A stretch of DNA of 9,984 nt from an uncultured Rikenellaceae bacterium (GTDB taxonomy: Bacteria > Bacteroidota > Bacteroidia > Bacteroidales > Rikenellaceae). The notes beneath the pieces were generated by a model, which saw nothing but the letters and a program-made list of their open reading frames with translations, had not been told where the DNA came from and ran no database searches. Positions 1-6,824 of the stretch are shown here, piece by piece. Location of the stretch: the NCBI GenBank assembly GCA_947038135.1, contig CAMQVM010000038.1:1-9984 (forward strand), given 5' to 3'. The translations under genes and the position numbers were made by a program. Position 1 is the first letter of the stretch. The number at the start of each line of letters is the position of its first letter.

Positions 1-15
1 GCTCCCTTCGGGAGC
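1..15. other. GC-rich hairpin at window edge
   Basis: A perfect 6-bp stem, GCTCCC (1-6) with GGGAGC (10-15), closes a TTC loop. It is unusually GC-rich for its surroundings. It may be the end of a terminator or of a structured RNA whose body lies left of the window. No T-run follows it on the plus strand. The upstream context is missing, so the role is open. Confidence 0.4.
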
Positions 16-16
16 T

Positions 17-52
17 GGCTAATTCACAAAACCGAGGTTTTGCGAATTAGCC
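17..52. repeat. Near-perfect palindromic repeat, possible transcription terminator
   Basis: GGCTAATTC (17-25) pairs with GAATTAGCC (44-52). After one A/C mismatch, CAAAAC (27-32) pairs with GTTTTG (37-42), leaving a loop of about 4 nt. The stem has 15 pairs. The plus-strand tail is A-rich rather than T-rich, so it is not a textbook intrinsic terminator. Its arm (GGCTAATTCGCAAAAC) resembles the inverted ends of the uvrB-ruvB intergenic element (GGGCGATTCGCAAAAC at 3111-3126, reverse complement). It may therefore be a member of a dispersed repeat family. Confidence 0.6.
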
Positions 53-77
53 TAATTAAAAACTTAATAAGATAATA

Positions 78-668
78 ATGAACAATAACATAGAGTTTTA
101 TGCTCAATTTGAGGACAAAATAGAGTCTGCACTAGTTAAATATTGTCAAGGAAAGGGTGTTATAACCGATAATTTATTGATTGTCGAAGAGCTAGATGAG
201 CTTTGGGTTAAAATAGCTCCTGAGTATATGGCAGATGCAGTACCCGAAATTATCGAGTACCCAACAGTTGCAATTGCCTGGGCTGGCTTTTTAGGTATGG
301 GTGTTGCCTCGCTGTGGGATGCCGATTGGGAGAGCTATGCTAAGCGTAGCGATCTATATTCACTTTTTCAAGCGCCTCGAGGGTTTGATAATATGGATGA
401 GTATATACTTGAAGAGATGCTAAATTTAGAGCTTGAGTCTAAAGAGGCCACTGAGCTTGAAGAGGTGCTTCGTAGTTGTGCATATCTAGCAGAGGCGTTA
501 ATCCGCAAAGAGGGTATAGCACCGCAGAGCAAAGAGGCTTTTTATTGCTTCTCTATTGTAGTGAAAATTATTTTTAAGGTCGGAGTGTCTGTAATACTTG
601 GTAAGTTAGGGTATAAATACACTAAAATGGTTGTAGATGTAGATTCAGATGCTGTATTGAATAGCTAA
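78..668 (+). CDS. Conserved-looking hypothetical protein, 196 aa
   Basis: No recognised domain or catalytic motif. The protein is acidic, especially at about residues 105-135, where a Glu/Leu-rich helical stretch is predicted by eye. Two hydrophobic patches are visible, at about 62-80 (YPTVAIAWAGFLGMGVASLW) and 155-177. The second could be a membrane-associated helix but has interspersed lysines. There is no signal peptide. The ATG at 78 is the first in the frame and follows an A-rich leader with no clear ribosome binding site, as is normal in Bacteroidota. No TAnnTTTG promoter is seen between the hairpin at 17-52 and the start, so it could be read from upstream. Coding is supported by the long open frame and codon use like that of uvrB next door. 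Function is unknown. Confidence 0.75.
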   Translation: MNNNIEFYAQFEDKIESALVKYCQGKGVITDNLLIVEELDELWVKIAPEYMADAVPEIIEYPTVAIAWAGFLGMGVASLWDADWESYAKRSDLYSLFQAPRGFDNMDEYILEEMLNLELESKEATELEEVLRSCAYLAEALIRKEGIAPQSKEAFYCFSIVVKIIFKVGVSVILGKLGYKYTKMVVDVDSDAVLNS

Positions 669-789
669 TATGCTGAGTTACAGTATATAAAATACGCCTG
701 TTTTGATCTGTAAAGTAGGTCATTTTGTTCTAACATCTGCTCAAAATGCAATTATTATAACGCAACACAGATAAGTTCTCATTATATGA

Positions 790-820
790 TTTGATGAGTG
801 GCAATATTTGTGTATCTTTG
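790..820 (+). promoter_or_regulatory. Bacteroidota-type promoter of uvrB
   Basis: A TTTG box (790-793) is followed after 19 nt by TATCTTTG (813-820). This matches the TTTG / TAnnTTTG consensus of the Bacteroidota primary sigma factor. Transcription should start roughly at 825-830, leaving a very short leader before the ATG at 839. No SOS-box-like site was recognised. Confidence 0.75.
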
Positions 821-838
821 TAGCATATATAATCTATT

Positions 839-2872
839 ATGTCTTTTAAATTAGTTTCTAACTTCGCCCCAACAGGCGATCAACCACAAGCAATAGCAGA
901 GTTGGTACAAACTTTATCGCAAGAAGAGAGTGATAAAGTTGTGCTTTGGGGCGTTACTGGGTCAGGTAAAACCTTTACTATGGCTAATGTTATAGAAAAT
1001 CTTGATACCCCTACCCTTATACTCTGTCATAACAAAACACTTGCAGCTCAGTTGTATGCTGAGTTTAAGGCATTTTTTCCTGAAAATGCTGTTGAGTATT
1101 TTGTTTCATACTACGACTACTACCAGCCTGAGGCATATCTGCCGTCTACTAATACATATATTGAAAAAGACTTATCTATAAATGATGAGATAGAGAAGCA
1201 TCGTCTTAGCGCATCATCAACATTGCTGTCTGGTCGTCGTGATGTGATTGTTGTGTCGTCGGTGTCGTGTATGTATGGAATAGGTAACCCTGCCGATTTT
1301 CATGATAATACTGTAACAATACGTATAGGTCATCGTATAGAGCGCAACAAATTGTTGCTTAAGCTCTCTGATGGGTTATATGTACGTAGTGATCTTGATA
1401 CAAAAAGAGGTACATTTAAGGTGCAGGGAGATGCAGTATACATATATGTTGCCTATGATGATGTTTGTTATAAAGTACAGTTTCTTGATGATGAGGTAGA
1501 GAGTATTGATAAAATAGACCCTAACACCAAAAAAGTTTTAGAGAGTGTAGAGGAGGTGAGTATCCATCCTGCATCTATTTTTGTTACTACTCGTCAGCGT
1601 ATCAGCGATGCAATAAGTAAAATACAAGATGATTTAGATATACAGCTAAATAAGTTAGAGGCAAACAACGAGTCTTTTCATGCAAAGCGTTTAAAGCATA
1701 GAGTTGAAAGTGATATTGAGATGATTAAAGAGGTGGGGTACTGTTCGGGTATTGAAAACTACTCGCTCTATTTTGATGGTCGTAGCCCAGGTAGTAGACC
1801 TTTCTGTTTAATGGACTACTTTCCAAGTGACTACCTTCTATTTATAGATGAAAGTCATGTTACAATACCTCAAACACGTGCAATGTATGGTGGCGACTAT
1901 TCACGCAAAAGAAACCTTGTAGATTATGGTTTTAGGCTACCTTCGGCTATGGATAACCGCCCACTAAAGTTTGAAGAGCTAGAAAATATGATGGGCAAAA
2001 CTGTCTTTGTGAGTGCCACGCCAGCAGACTATGAGCTTAACAAAAGTGAGGGTTTTGTCGTAGAGCAGTTTATACGTCCAACGGGGCTTTTAGATCCTGA
2101 AATAGAGGTTGTAAAGACAGATAATCAGATAGATAGAGTTATCGAAGAGATACATAAGTGTTTAGAAGATGGTAGCAGAACAATGATTACTACGCTAACA
2201 AAGCGTATGGCAGAGGAGCTACAAAAATACCTTTCACGTGTGTCGATAAAGTGTCGTTATATACACTCTGATATTGATAATATGGAGCGTGTAGAGCTTA
2301 TAAATCAATATAAAGATGGGCTTTTTGATGTGTTGGTAGGTGTTAACCTGCTTCGTGAGGGGCTTGATATACCTGAGGTGGCACTAGTTATTATCATGGA
2401 TGCAGATAAAGAGGGTTTTCTTCGCTCGGCACGTTCTATGACGCAAACAGCAGGTAGAGCAGCACGTAATATTAAAGGTCGAGTTATTATGTTTGCCGAT
2501 AAAATGACAAAGTCAATGCTTCAAACTATTGCCGATACCAATGAAAGGCGTGAAAGGCAGATGAACTACAATATAGAGCATGGAATAACACCAAGTCAGA
2601 TATCTAAAAGTAATAATTTATCGCTGTTTGGTGCTCCTATTGATGCAAAACCACCAGTCAGGGTTAAAGATTATGACTTGACTTATAATATTGATATTGC
2701 ATCTGTTGCAGATAATCAAGAAGACTATAACCTTACACAAAAGGAGGTTGAGGCAAATATAGACGAGCTGCGTAAAAAGATGGAGAGTGCAGCCAAAGAG
2801 CTAGATTTCCAAAGTGCTATTGTCTACCGTAATCGTATATTTGAGATGGAGAGAATACTTAAAGGTAAATAA
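839..2872 (+). CDS. uvrB: UvrABC system protein B (excinuclease subunit)
   Basis: UvrB is the damage-verifying subunit of nucleotide excision repair. It is loaded on DNA by UvrA, checks the lesion with its beta-hairpin using ATP, and then recruits UvrC for dual incision. The 677-aa length is normal. Visible motifs in order: N-terminal FAPTGDQPQAI (about 9-19), Walker A GVTGSGKT (38-45), the beta-hairpin region YYDYYQPEAYLPSTNTYIEKD (within 91-111), the DEAD-like box DESH (337-340), helicase motif V-like LLREGLDIPE (504-513), motif VI QTAGRAARN (536-544), and a C-terminal UVR motif (about 636-673) that contacts UvrC. All key residues look intact. The gene has its own promoter and is followed immediately by a strong hairpin. 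It is probably monocistronic and convergent with ruvB. Confidence 0.98.
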   Translation: MSFKLVSNFAPTGDQPQAIAELVQTLSQEESDKVVLWGVTGSGKTFTMANVIENLDTPTLILCHNKTLAAQLYAEFKAFFPENAVEYFVSYYDYYQPEAYLPSTNTYIEKDLSINDEIEKHRLSASSTLLSGRRDVIVVSSVSCMYGIGNPADFHDNTVTIRIGHRIERNKLLLKLSDGLYVRSDLDTKRGTFKVQGDAVYIYVAYDDVCYKVQFLDDEVESIDKIDPNTKKVLESVEEVSIHPASIFVTTRQRISDAISKIQDDLDIQLNKLEANNESFHAKRLKHRVESDIEMIKEVGYCSGIENYSLYFDGRSPGSRPFCLMDYFPSDYLLFIDESHVTIPQTRAMYGGDYSRKRNLVDYGFRLPSAMDNRPLKFEELENMMGKTVFVSATPADYELNKSEGFVVEQFIRPTGLLDPEIEVVKTDNQIDRVIEEIHKCLEDGSRTMITTLTKRMAEELQKYLSRVSIKCRYIHSDIDNMERVELINQYKDGLFDVLVGVNLLREGLDIPEVALVIIMDADKEGFLRSARSMTQTAGRAARNIKGRVIMFADKMTKSMLQTIADTNERRERQMNYNIEHGITPSQISKSNNLSLFGAPIDAKPPVRVKDYDLTYNIDIASVADNQEDYNLTQKEVEANIDELRKKMESAAKELDFQSAIVYRNRIFEMERILKGK

Positions 2873-2874
2873 AT

Positions 2875-2906
2875 AATATGGCGTGCTTTTTCAAGCACGC
2901 CATATT
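2875..2906 (+). terminator. uvrB terminator hairpin
   Basis: A perfect 14-bp stem, with arms 2875-2888 and 2893-2906 around core GGCGTGCTT / AAGCACGCC, closes a TTTC loop 2 nt after the uvrB stop codon. The tail is TTATATAG rather than a clean T-run. It could also act on transcripts arriving from ruvB on the other strand. Confidence 0.85.
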
Positions 2907-3132
2907 TATATAGGGTGATTCGAAAAACCCTTAAAATAAATTCAACTAATTATGCTTAGACAGTTGGATTTTGACGTAACTACTTATTAGTCAATGTGTA
3001 TTTTTTGATAAAAAGCATGAATCCTACATAATAGGCTACATACAGCCTGTTTTTGGGGTAATTTATCAATATAAACCATACCTGAATAGTTGAACATAAG
3101 CATATTTAACGTTTTGCGAATCGCCCTATATA
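2907..3132. mobile_element. MITE-like element with terminal inverted repeats
   Basis: The ends are imperfect inverted repeats. Positions 2907-2928 and the reverse complement of 3111-3132 agree at 20 of 22 bases, and the match extends 3 bases outward (23 of 25). If the outermost self-complementary TATATA on each side (2907-2912, 3127-3132) is read as a duplicated target, the element is 2913-3126 (214 bp). It then begins GGGTGATTCGAAAAAC and ends GTTTTGCGAATCGCCC. No coding frame of note lies inside. A small internal stem, AGGCT (3033-3037) with AGCCT (3044-3048), is followed by GTTTTTG. It lies between the uvrB terminator and the ruvB stop codon, a safe site for insertion. An alternative is a vestigial, much-decayed insertion sequence or a long-range terminator stem. 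Confidence 0.55.
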
Positions 3133-3141
3133 AATGAGTAG

Positions 3142-4134
3142 CTAAAATAGAGTAGGCTCGCTTATTATACTTATACCTAGGTGTTTATATGCAGCAGGTG
3201 TCGCCTCTCGTCCACGTGGTGTGCGCTTTAGCATCCCCTCCATTATCAAAAATGGTTCATATACTTCCTCTATTGTCCCAGCGTCCTCTCCTACGGCTGT
3301 GGCAATGGTGTTGAGCCCAACAGGTCCACCGCCAAACTTATGTATTATAGTGTTTAATATCTTGTTATCCATAATATCTAACCCTCTCATATCTATGTTG
3401 AGAGCATTCAGTGCTATGCGGGTTATCTCAATATCAATTGATCCACTACCTTTTACCATAGCAAAGTCTCGAACCCTGCGAAGTAATGCATTTGCAATTC
3501 GAGGTGTGCCCCTGCTACGTAGTGCCACCTCCATTGATGCCTCCCTCTCTATCGCTATACCTAATATCGATGCGGCCCTCTCAATTATGTTTTGAAGGGT
3601 TTGACAGTCGTAATACTCTAAATGGCACTGTATACCAAAACGAGCACGAAGAGGAGATGTTAAAAGTCCGCTACGTGTTGTTGCTCCTATAAGAGTAAAT
3701 TGTGATAGTGCAATTTGAATACTCCTTGCTCCAGGTCCTTTATCTAGTACAATGTCTATTTTGTAATCTTCCATTGCCGAATATAAGTACTCCTCCACAA
3801 CTGGCGATAAACGGTGTATCTCATCAATAAACAATACATCACCATCCTCAAGGTTGGTGAGTAGTCCAGCTAAGTCGCCAGGCTTATCTAGCACTGGTCC
3901 AGATGTTATCTTTAATGATGCACCTAGCTCGTTGCTTATAATTCCTGCTAAGGTGGTCTTTCCAAGACCTGGAGGTCCATGTAGCAATACATGATCTAGC
4001 GCCTCGCCTCGCATTAATGCAGCCTTTATAAAGATATGTATGTTTTCAACGATCTTCTCTTGACCACTAAAGTTTTTTAGCTCTTGTGGACGTATCTGAT
4101 TCTCAAATTCTTTGTCGGTATCTATATGTTCCAT
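3142..4134 (-). CDS. ruvB: Holliday junction branch migration helicase RuvB
   Basis: RuvB is the AAA+ hexameric motor that, with RuvA, pulls DNA through Holliday junctions before RuvC cleaves them. The 330-aa product is near the usual size. Visible landmarks: IRPQELKNFSGQEKIVENI near the N-terminus (14-32), Walker A GPPGLGKTT (53-61), Walker B FIDEIHRLSP (DEIH 104-107), the sensor 1 region LIGATTRSGLL, the arginine-finger region SPLRARFG, and the winged-helix DNA-binding domain with GGGPVGLNTIA and RTPRGREATPAAYKHLG at the C-terminus. All key motifs are intact. No ruvA or ruvC is adjacent. It starts at ATG 4134 without a strong ribosome binding site and converges on uvrB across the repeat element. 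Confidence 0.98.
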   Translation of the reverse strand: MEHIDTDKEFENQIRPQELKNFSGQEKIVENIHIFIKAALMRGEALDHVLLHGPPGLGKTTLAGIISNELGASLKITSGPVLDKPGDLAGLLTNLEDGDVLFIDEIHRLSPVVEEYLYSAMEDYKIDIVLDKGPGARSIQIALSQFTLIGATTRSGLLTSPLRARFGIQCHLEYYDCQTLQNIIERAASILGIAIEREASMEVALRSRGTPRIANALLRRVRDFAMVKGSGSIDIEITRIALNALNIDMRGLDIMDNKILNTIIHKFGGGPVGLNTIATAVGEDAGTIEEVYEPFLIMEGMLKRTPRGREATPAAYKHLGISIISEPTLF

Positions 4135-4162
4135 CTTTTTTTGCTATTGTTTCAATCTTTTG

Positions 4163-4170
4163 CAAAGTTA
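4163..4170 (-). promoter_or_regulatory. Probable ruvB promoter, -7 box
   Basis: Read on the minus strand this is TAACTTTG, an exact TAnnTTTG match, 28 nt upstream of the ruvB ATG. A good TTTG box at the expected distance upstream is not visible; that region is an A/T-tract sequence (4171-4200) that might act as an UP-like element. The call rests on the -7 box and its position. Confidence 0.5.
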
Positions 4171-4282
4171 ATTAAAAAAATTGATTTTTTTTTAAAAAGA
4201 TATATATTCTTATCAGTCAAATTGTTATGATGTATTTACATACTTTATTTATTTAGTAGTATTCAGTATATTGGTATTATGT

Positions 4283-4314
4283 TTTGCATAGTACCAAAAT
4301 TATATATATATTTG
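4283..4314 (+). promoter_or_regulatory. Bacteroidota-type promoter of the pspC-padR-pspC operon
   Basis: TTTG (4283-4286) and TATATTTG (4307-4314) are separated by 20 nt. The -7 box overlaps the end of a (TA)5 run (4301-4310). Transcription would begin near 4320, giving a leader of about 40 nt before the ATG at 4359. A PadR operator might be expected near here, but no clear palindrome was identified. Confidence 0.7.
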
Positions 4315-4358
4315 TGAAGTCAAAATACAATAATTAATTTATATCAAAACAGTATGTT

Positions 4359-4898
4359 ATGAAAATTACAGTAAATGTTAACATTGGAGGTGTCTCATTT
4401 GTAATGGATGATGATGCGTATGATTTATTAAAGAAGTACTTGTCGGAGGTGTCACAGTTTATTGCTGCCAAAGATGACAAGGCTGAGATATTAAGCGACA
4501 TAGAGCGCCGTATTTCAGAAATTTTAACTGGAGATAGTATAACCTATTTACGAGTTGTGACTATAGATACAGTAAAGCGAATCATTAGTATGATTGGTGA
4601 AGCTGCTGTTTTTGGTGATGGTGATGAAGAGTTTACATACTCAGGAGGTAAACAATCTATGGGCAAAAAGCTGATGCGAGACTCTAAAAATGCAATGTTG
4701 GGAGGGGTGTCAAGTGGTCTTGCGGCCTATATAGGCATCGATACAACTCTTATTAGAGTTATTCTCGTAGTCCTTTTAGTTTTTGGAGGAACAGGGGTCG
4801 TGTTTTATTTGGTGGCATGGGTTTTAATACCTTTAGCTGTAACAGACCAAGATCAGCAGATGATGAGTGATATGCATAATGGACTTTATAAAGATTAA
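4359..4898 (+). CDS. PspC domain membrane protein (small paralogue)
   Basis: The 179-aa protein has a charged cytoplasmic-type N-terminal domain of about 100 residues, beginning MKITVNVNIGGVSF and including AEILSDIERRISEIL (42-56). A PspC domain follows at about 105-160, with KNAMLGGVSSGLAAYIGID (110-128) and then a long hydrophobic segment ending YLVAWVLIP (150-158). PspC domains are membrane-anchored and in proteobacteria take part in the phage-shock envelope-stress response. The role of this Bacteroidota architecture is not established. It is the first gene of a tight operon, and the next gene starts 4 nt after its stop codon. The N-terminal domain is clearly related to that of the larger PspC protein at 5260-6705. 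Confidence 0.88.
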   Translation: MKITVNVNIGGVSFVMDDDAYDLLKKYLSEVSQFIAAKDDKAEILSDIERRISEILTGDSITYLRVVTIDTVKRIISMIGEAAVFGDGDEEFTYSGGKQSMGKKLMRDSKNAMLGGVSSGLAAYIGIDTTLIRVILVVLLVFGGTGVVFYLVAWVLIPLAVTDQDQQMMSDMHNGLYKD

Positions 4899-4902
4899 TA
4901 TT

Positions 4903-5256
4903 ATGGAAGTGATAGATAAGCAAGTTATAGATAATTTGAGAGCGCAGATGCGTAAAGGCACGCTTGAGTACTGTGTATTATCAATCCTTTCGAGGGAAGA
5001 TGCGTATGCCTCAGCGATTATAGGGCAGTTAAAAAAGGCGGAGGTGATAGTTGTGGAGGGTACATTATATCCTATTCTTACACGTCAAAAAAATCAAGGG
5101 TTGCTGTCATATCGTTGGGAGGAGTCGCCACAAGGTCCTCCACGTAAATACTACACCATAACTGATTATGGCAGGGCTTTTTTGTCGGAGCTAGACAAGG
5201 CGTGGACAAATTTAGTTATTCAAATTGATAATATTAGAAGCGGTAATATAGGATAG
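4903..5256 (+). CDS. PadR-family transcriptional regulator
   Basis: The 117-aa product is a single winged-helix domain with the typical PadR run. It has MRKGTLEYCVLSILSREDAY near residues 16-35, then VEGTLYPILTRQKNQGLL, and the wing GPPRKYYTITDYGRAFL. Length and lack of an added C-terminal domain fit the short PadR type, which usually dimerises and represses its own operon. The ATG at 4903 is chosen because it lies 4 nt after the upstream stop codon and gives the normal N-terminus. An in-frame ATG at 4867 would overlap the pspC gene by 32 nt and add 12 residues not typical of the family. Sitting between two pspC genes, it probably controls them in answer to envelope conditions; the signal is unknown. 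Confidence 0.93.
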   Translation: MEVIDKQVIDNLRAQMRKGTLEYCVLSILSREDAYASAIIGQLKKAEVIVVEGTLYPILTRQKNQGLLSYRWEESPQGPPRKYYTITDYGRAFLSELDKAWTNLVIQIDNIRSGNIG

Positions 5257-5259
5257 AGT

Positions 5260-6705
5260 ATGAAAAAGAGTATAAATATTAGTATTAGTGGCATCGCTTT
5301 TACATTTGAGCACGATGCATATCAAAAGTTAAATGATTACATTAATCTGTTAGTAAAAGCGTATAGTGCCGAAGATGCAGCGGCAGAGATTATTGCAGAT
5401 ATAGAGGCTCGTATCTCTGAGCTAGTGTTGTCGTGGCAGAGTGTAAATGATGAAATTGTAACACTTGGGTGTATCGAAGAGATCATTGAGCAGATGGGTA
5501 CTCCTGATATAGAAACTTCATCTAATACTAAAGGTGACATTGAGGGTGATGGTGCGAAACACGCAGACAATTCAGTAGGTTCGCATATTCCTCGTCGGTT
5601 ATATCGTAATCCTGAGGGGTCTAAGTTTGGGGGTGTAGTTAATGGTATAGCCACCTATTTTAGGCAAGATGTAACGCTTTTTAGGATAATGCTTCTTGTG
5701 GCGGTATTGATTTTTTCGATTGCTAGTGAGGGCATAGCGTTATTTGGTTTTGGTGTTACTTATATAGTGTTATGGATAGTGATTCCAATGGCTAAAAATG
5801 CTCGTCAAAAGATGGAGATGAGTGGTCGACCTATAACAGCTGAGAGCCTTAGGCGTAATATAGGTGTGGAGCTTGATGCTATTAATACCAACACATCAGA
5901 GGTGAATGCTAAGGTGGGGTCTCTATTTTCGCAGATACTTCTTGTGGTAGCAAAGATTATACGTTTTGTAGTTATTTCTATCTCTATGGTTGTAGGAGTG
6001 GCGTTGGTTTTAATGTTGATATCTGCTTTAGGGTTAACGATATTTTCGTTTGCTAACTACCAAGGTTTAGTATCTCTGTTTGCTAGTCAAAACGAGGTGT
6101 TTGTAATCTTATCGTTGGCACTATCTGTTATTGTCCCTCTTGTAATATTTATATGTGTTATAGCTAAATTGACTCTATCATTAAAGTTTAATAAGATACT
6201 GCTAACTACTTTATCGATTTTATGGGTTGTATCGTGGGGTGTAACAACTTATATAGTAATCGATAGTAGCCTTGGTTTATTGAAGAGTCACTCAGCAGTT
6301 AAGAGTGAAGCTACATATCATCTATCTAGCAATGAGCTAAATTTAAACCCTGCCGACAAGTATTGTTATGGGTATGACGATTTTGATTTTCGTGATGGAG
6401 TAATACGAAAAAAGATAAATATATATTTAGTTGAGAGTAGTGATATGGCCGATTCAACGATAACTATTTCATGCAGAGTAACAGCAAAAGCAGCTAGCAT
6501 ATCGCAGGCAGAGGAGTTATATAACACTTTGGAGGTAGATTATTCGGTAGATAATAACAATTTTAATTTCGATGAGTATATAATATATGCTGTTGATAAT
6601 CATGATAAGTTTGATAACCGTAGGGTTCATATTACAATAACTCATCCTAAGTCTATGAAGATAAATAATCATTATCATAATTATATCTATTATCGAGGTA
6701 GGTAG
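5260..6705 (+). CDS. Multi-pass PspC domain protein (large paralogue)
   Basis: The 481-aa protein repeats the architecture of the small PspC protein and extends it. The N-terminal domain (1-80) has MKKSINISISGIAF and AAEIIADIEARISEL (41-55), paralogous to the product of 4359-4898. A polar linker (about 82-110) follows. The PspC domain (about 112-178) has GSKFGGVVNGIATYF and TYIVLWIVIP. An amphipathic stretch precedes roughly three more hydrophobic segments (about 224-263, 277-304, 312-335). The C-terminal 145 residues are polar, likely beta-rich, and end in a His/Asn/Tyr-rich tail. This C-terminal region probably lies outside the cytoplasmic membrane, but topology was judged by eye. The start is 3 nt after the padR stop codon, with an AGGAT-like purine run upstream. 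Function is inferred to be envelope stress sensing. Confidence 0.87.
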   Translation: MKKSINISISGIAFTFEHDAYQKLNDYINLLVKAYSAEDAAAEIIADIEARISELVLSWQSVNDEIVTLGCIEEIIEQMGTPDIETSSNTKGDIEGDGAKHADNSVGSHIPRRLYRNPEGSKFGGVVNGIATYFRQDVTLFRIMLLVAVLIFSIASEGIALFGFGVTYIVLWIVIPMAKNARQKMEMSGRPITAESLRRNIGVELDAINTNTSEVNAKVGSLFSQILLVVAKIIRFVVISISMVVGVALVLMLISALGLTIFSFANYQGLVSLFASQNEVFVILSLALSVIVPLVIFICVIAKLTLSLKFNKILLTTLSILWVVSWGVTTYIVIDSSLGLLKSHSAVKSEATYHLSSNELNLNPADKYCYGYDDFDFRDGVIRKKINIYLVESSDMADSTITISCRVTAKAASISQAEELYNTLEVDYSVDNNNFNFDEYIIYAVDNHDKFDNRRVHITITHPKSMKINNHYHNYIYYRGR

Positions 6706-6770
6706 GTTTTGTTTGTGGTGTATTGCTGTATTGCTGGCAAGGAGCACCAACTACTGCTAATGATTTTATC

Positions 6771-6824
6771 ATAACACAAAATAGCACCGCCAAAGATAAC
6801 TTTGGCGGTGATATTTTGTGTTAT
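6771..6824. terminator. Long bidirectional terminator hairpin between converging operons
   Basis: A 13-bp outer stem (6771-6783 with 6812-6824), one G/A mismatch, and an 11-bp GC-rich inner stem CACCGCCAAAG / CTTTGGCGGTG (6785-6795, 6800-6810) close an ATAA loop. It follows the pspC operon on the plus strand and overlaps the stop codon (6821-6823) of the minus-strand gene. It can serve both transcripts. The flanking tail on the plus strand is TTTAAAC, so a classic long T-run is lacking. Confidence 0.85.

Noticed and set aside
2907..3132. Invertible promoter or phase-variable DNA switch
   Set aside because: The inverted repeats lie between two gene ends, not in front of a gene. No TAnnTTTG promoter was seen inside on either strand, and no recombinase gene is near.
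3221..3692. Plus-strand open frames opposite ruvB
   Set aside because: They lie antisense within the clearly conserved ruvB frame, and their translations look like reverse-strand shadows with no domain.
5337..5654. Minus-strand open frame inside the large pspC gene
   Set aside because: Antisense to a well-supported coding region, with a Ser/Ile-rich shadow composition and no promoter.
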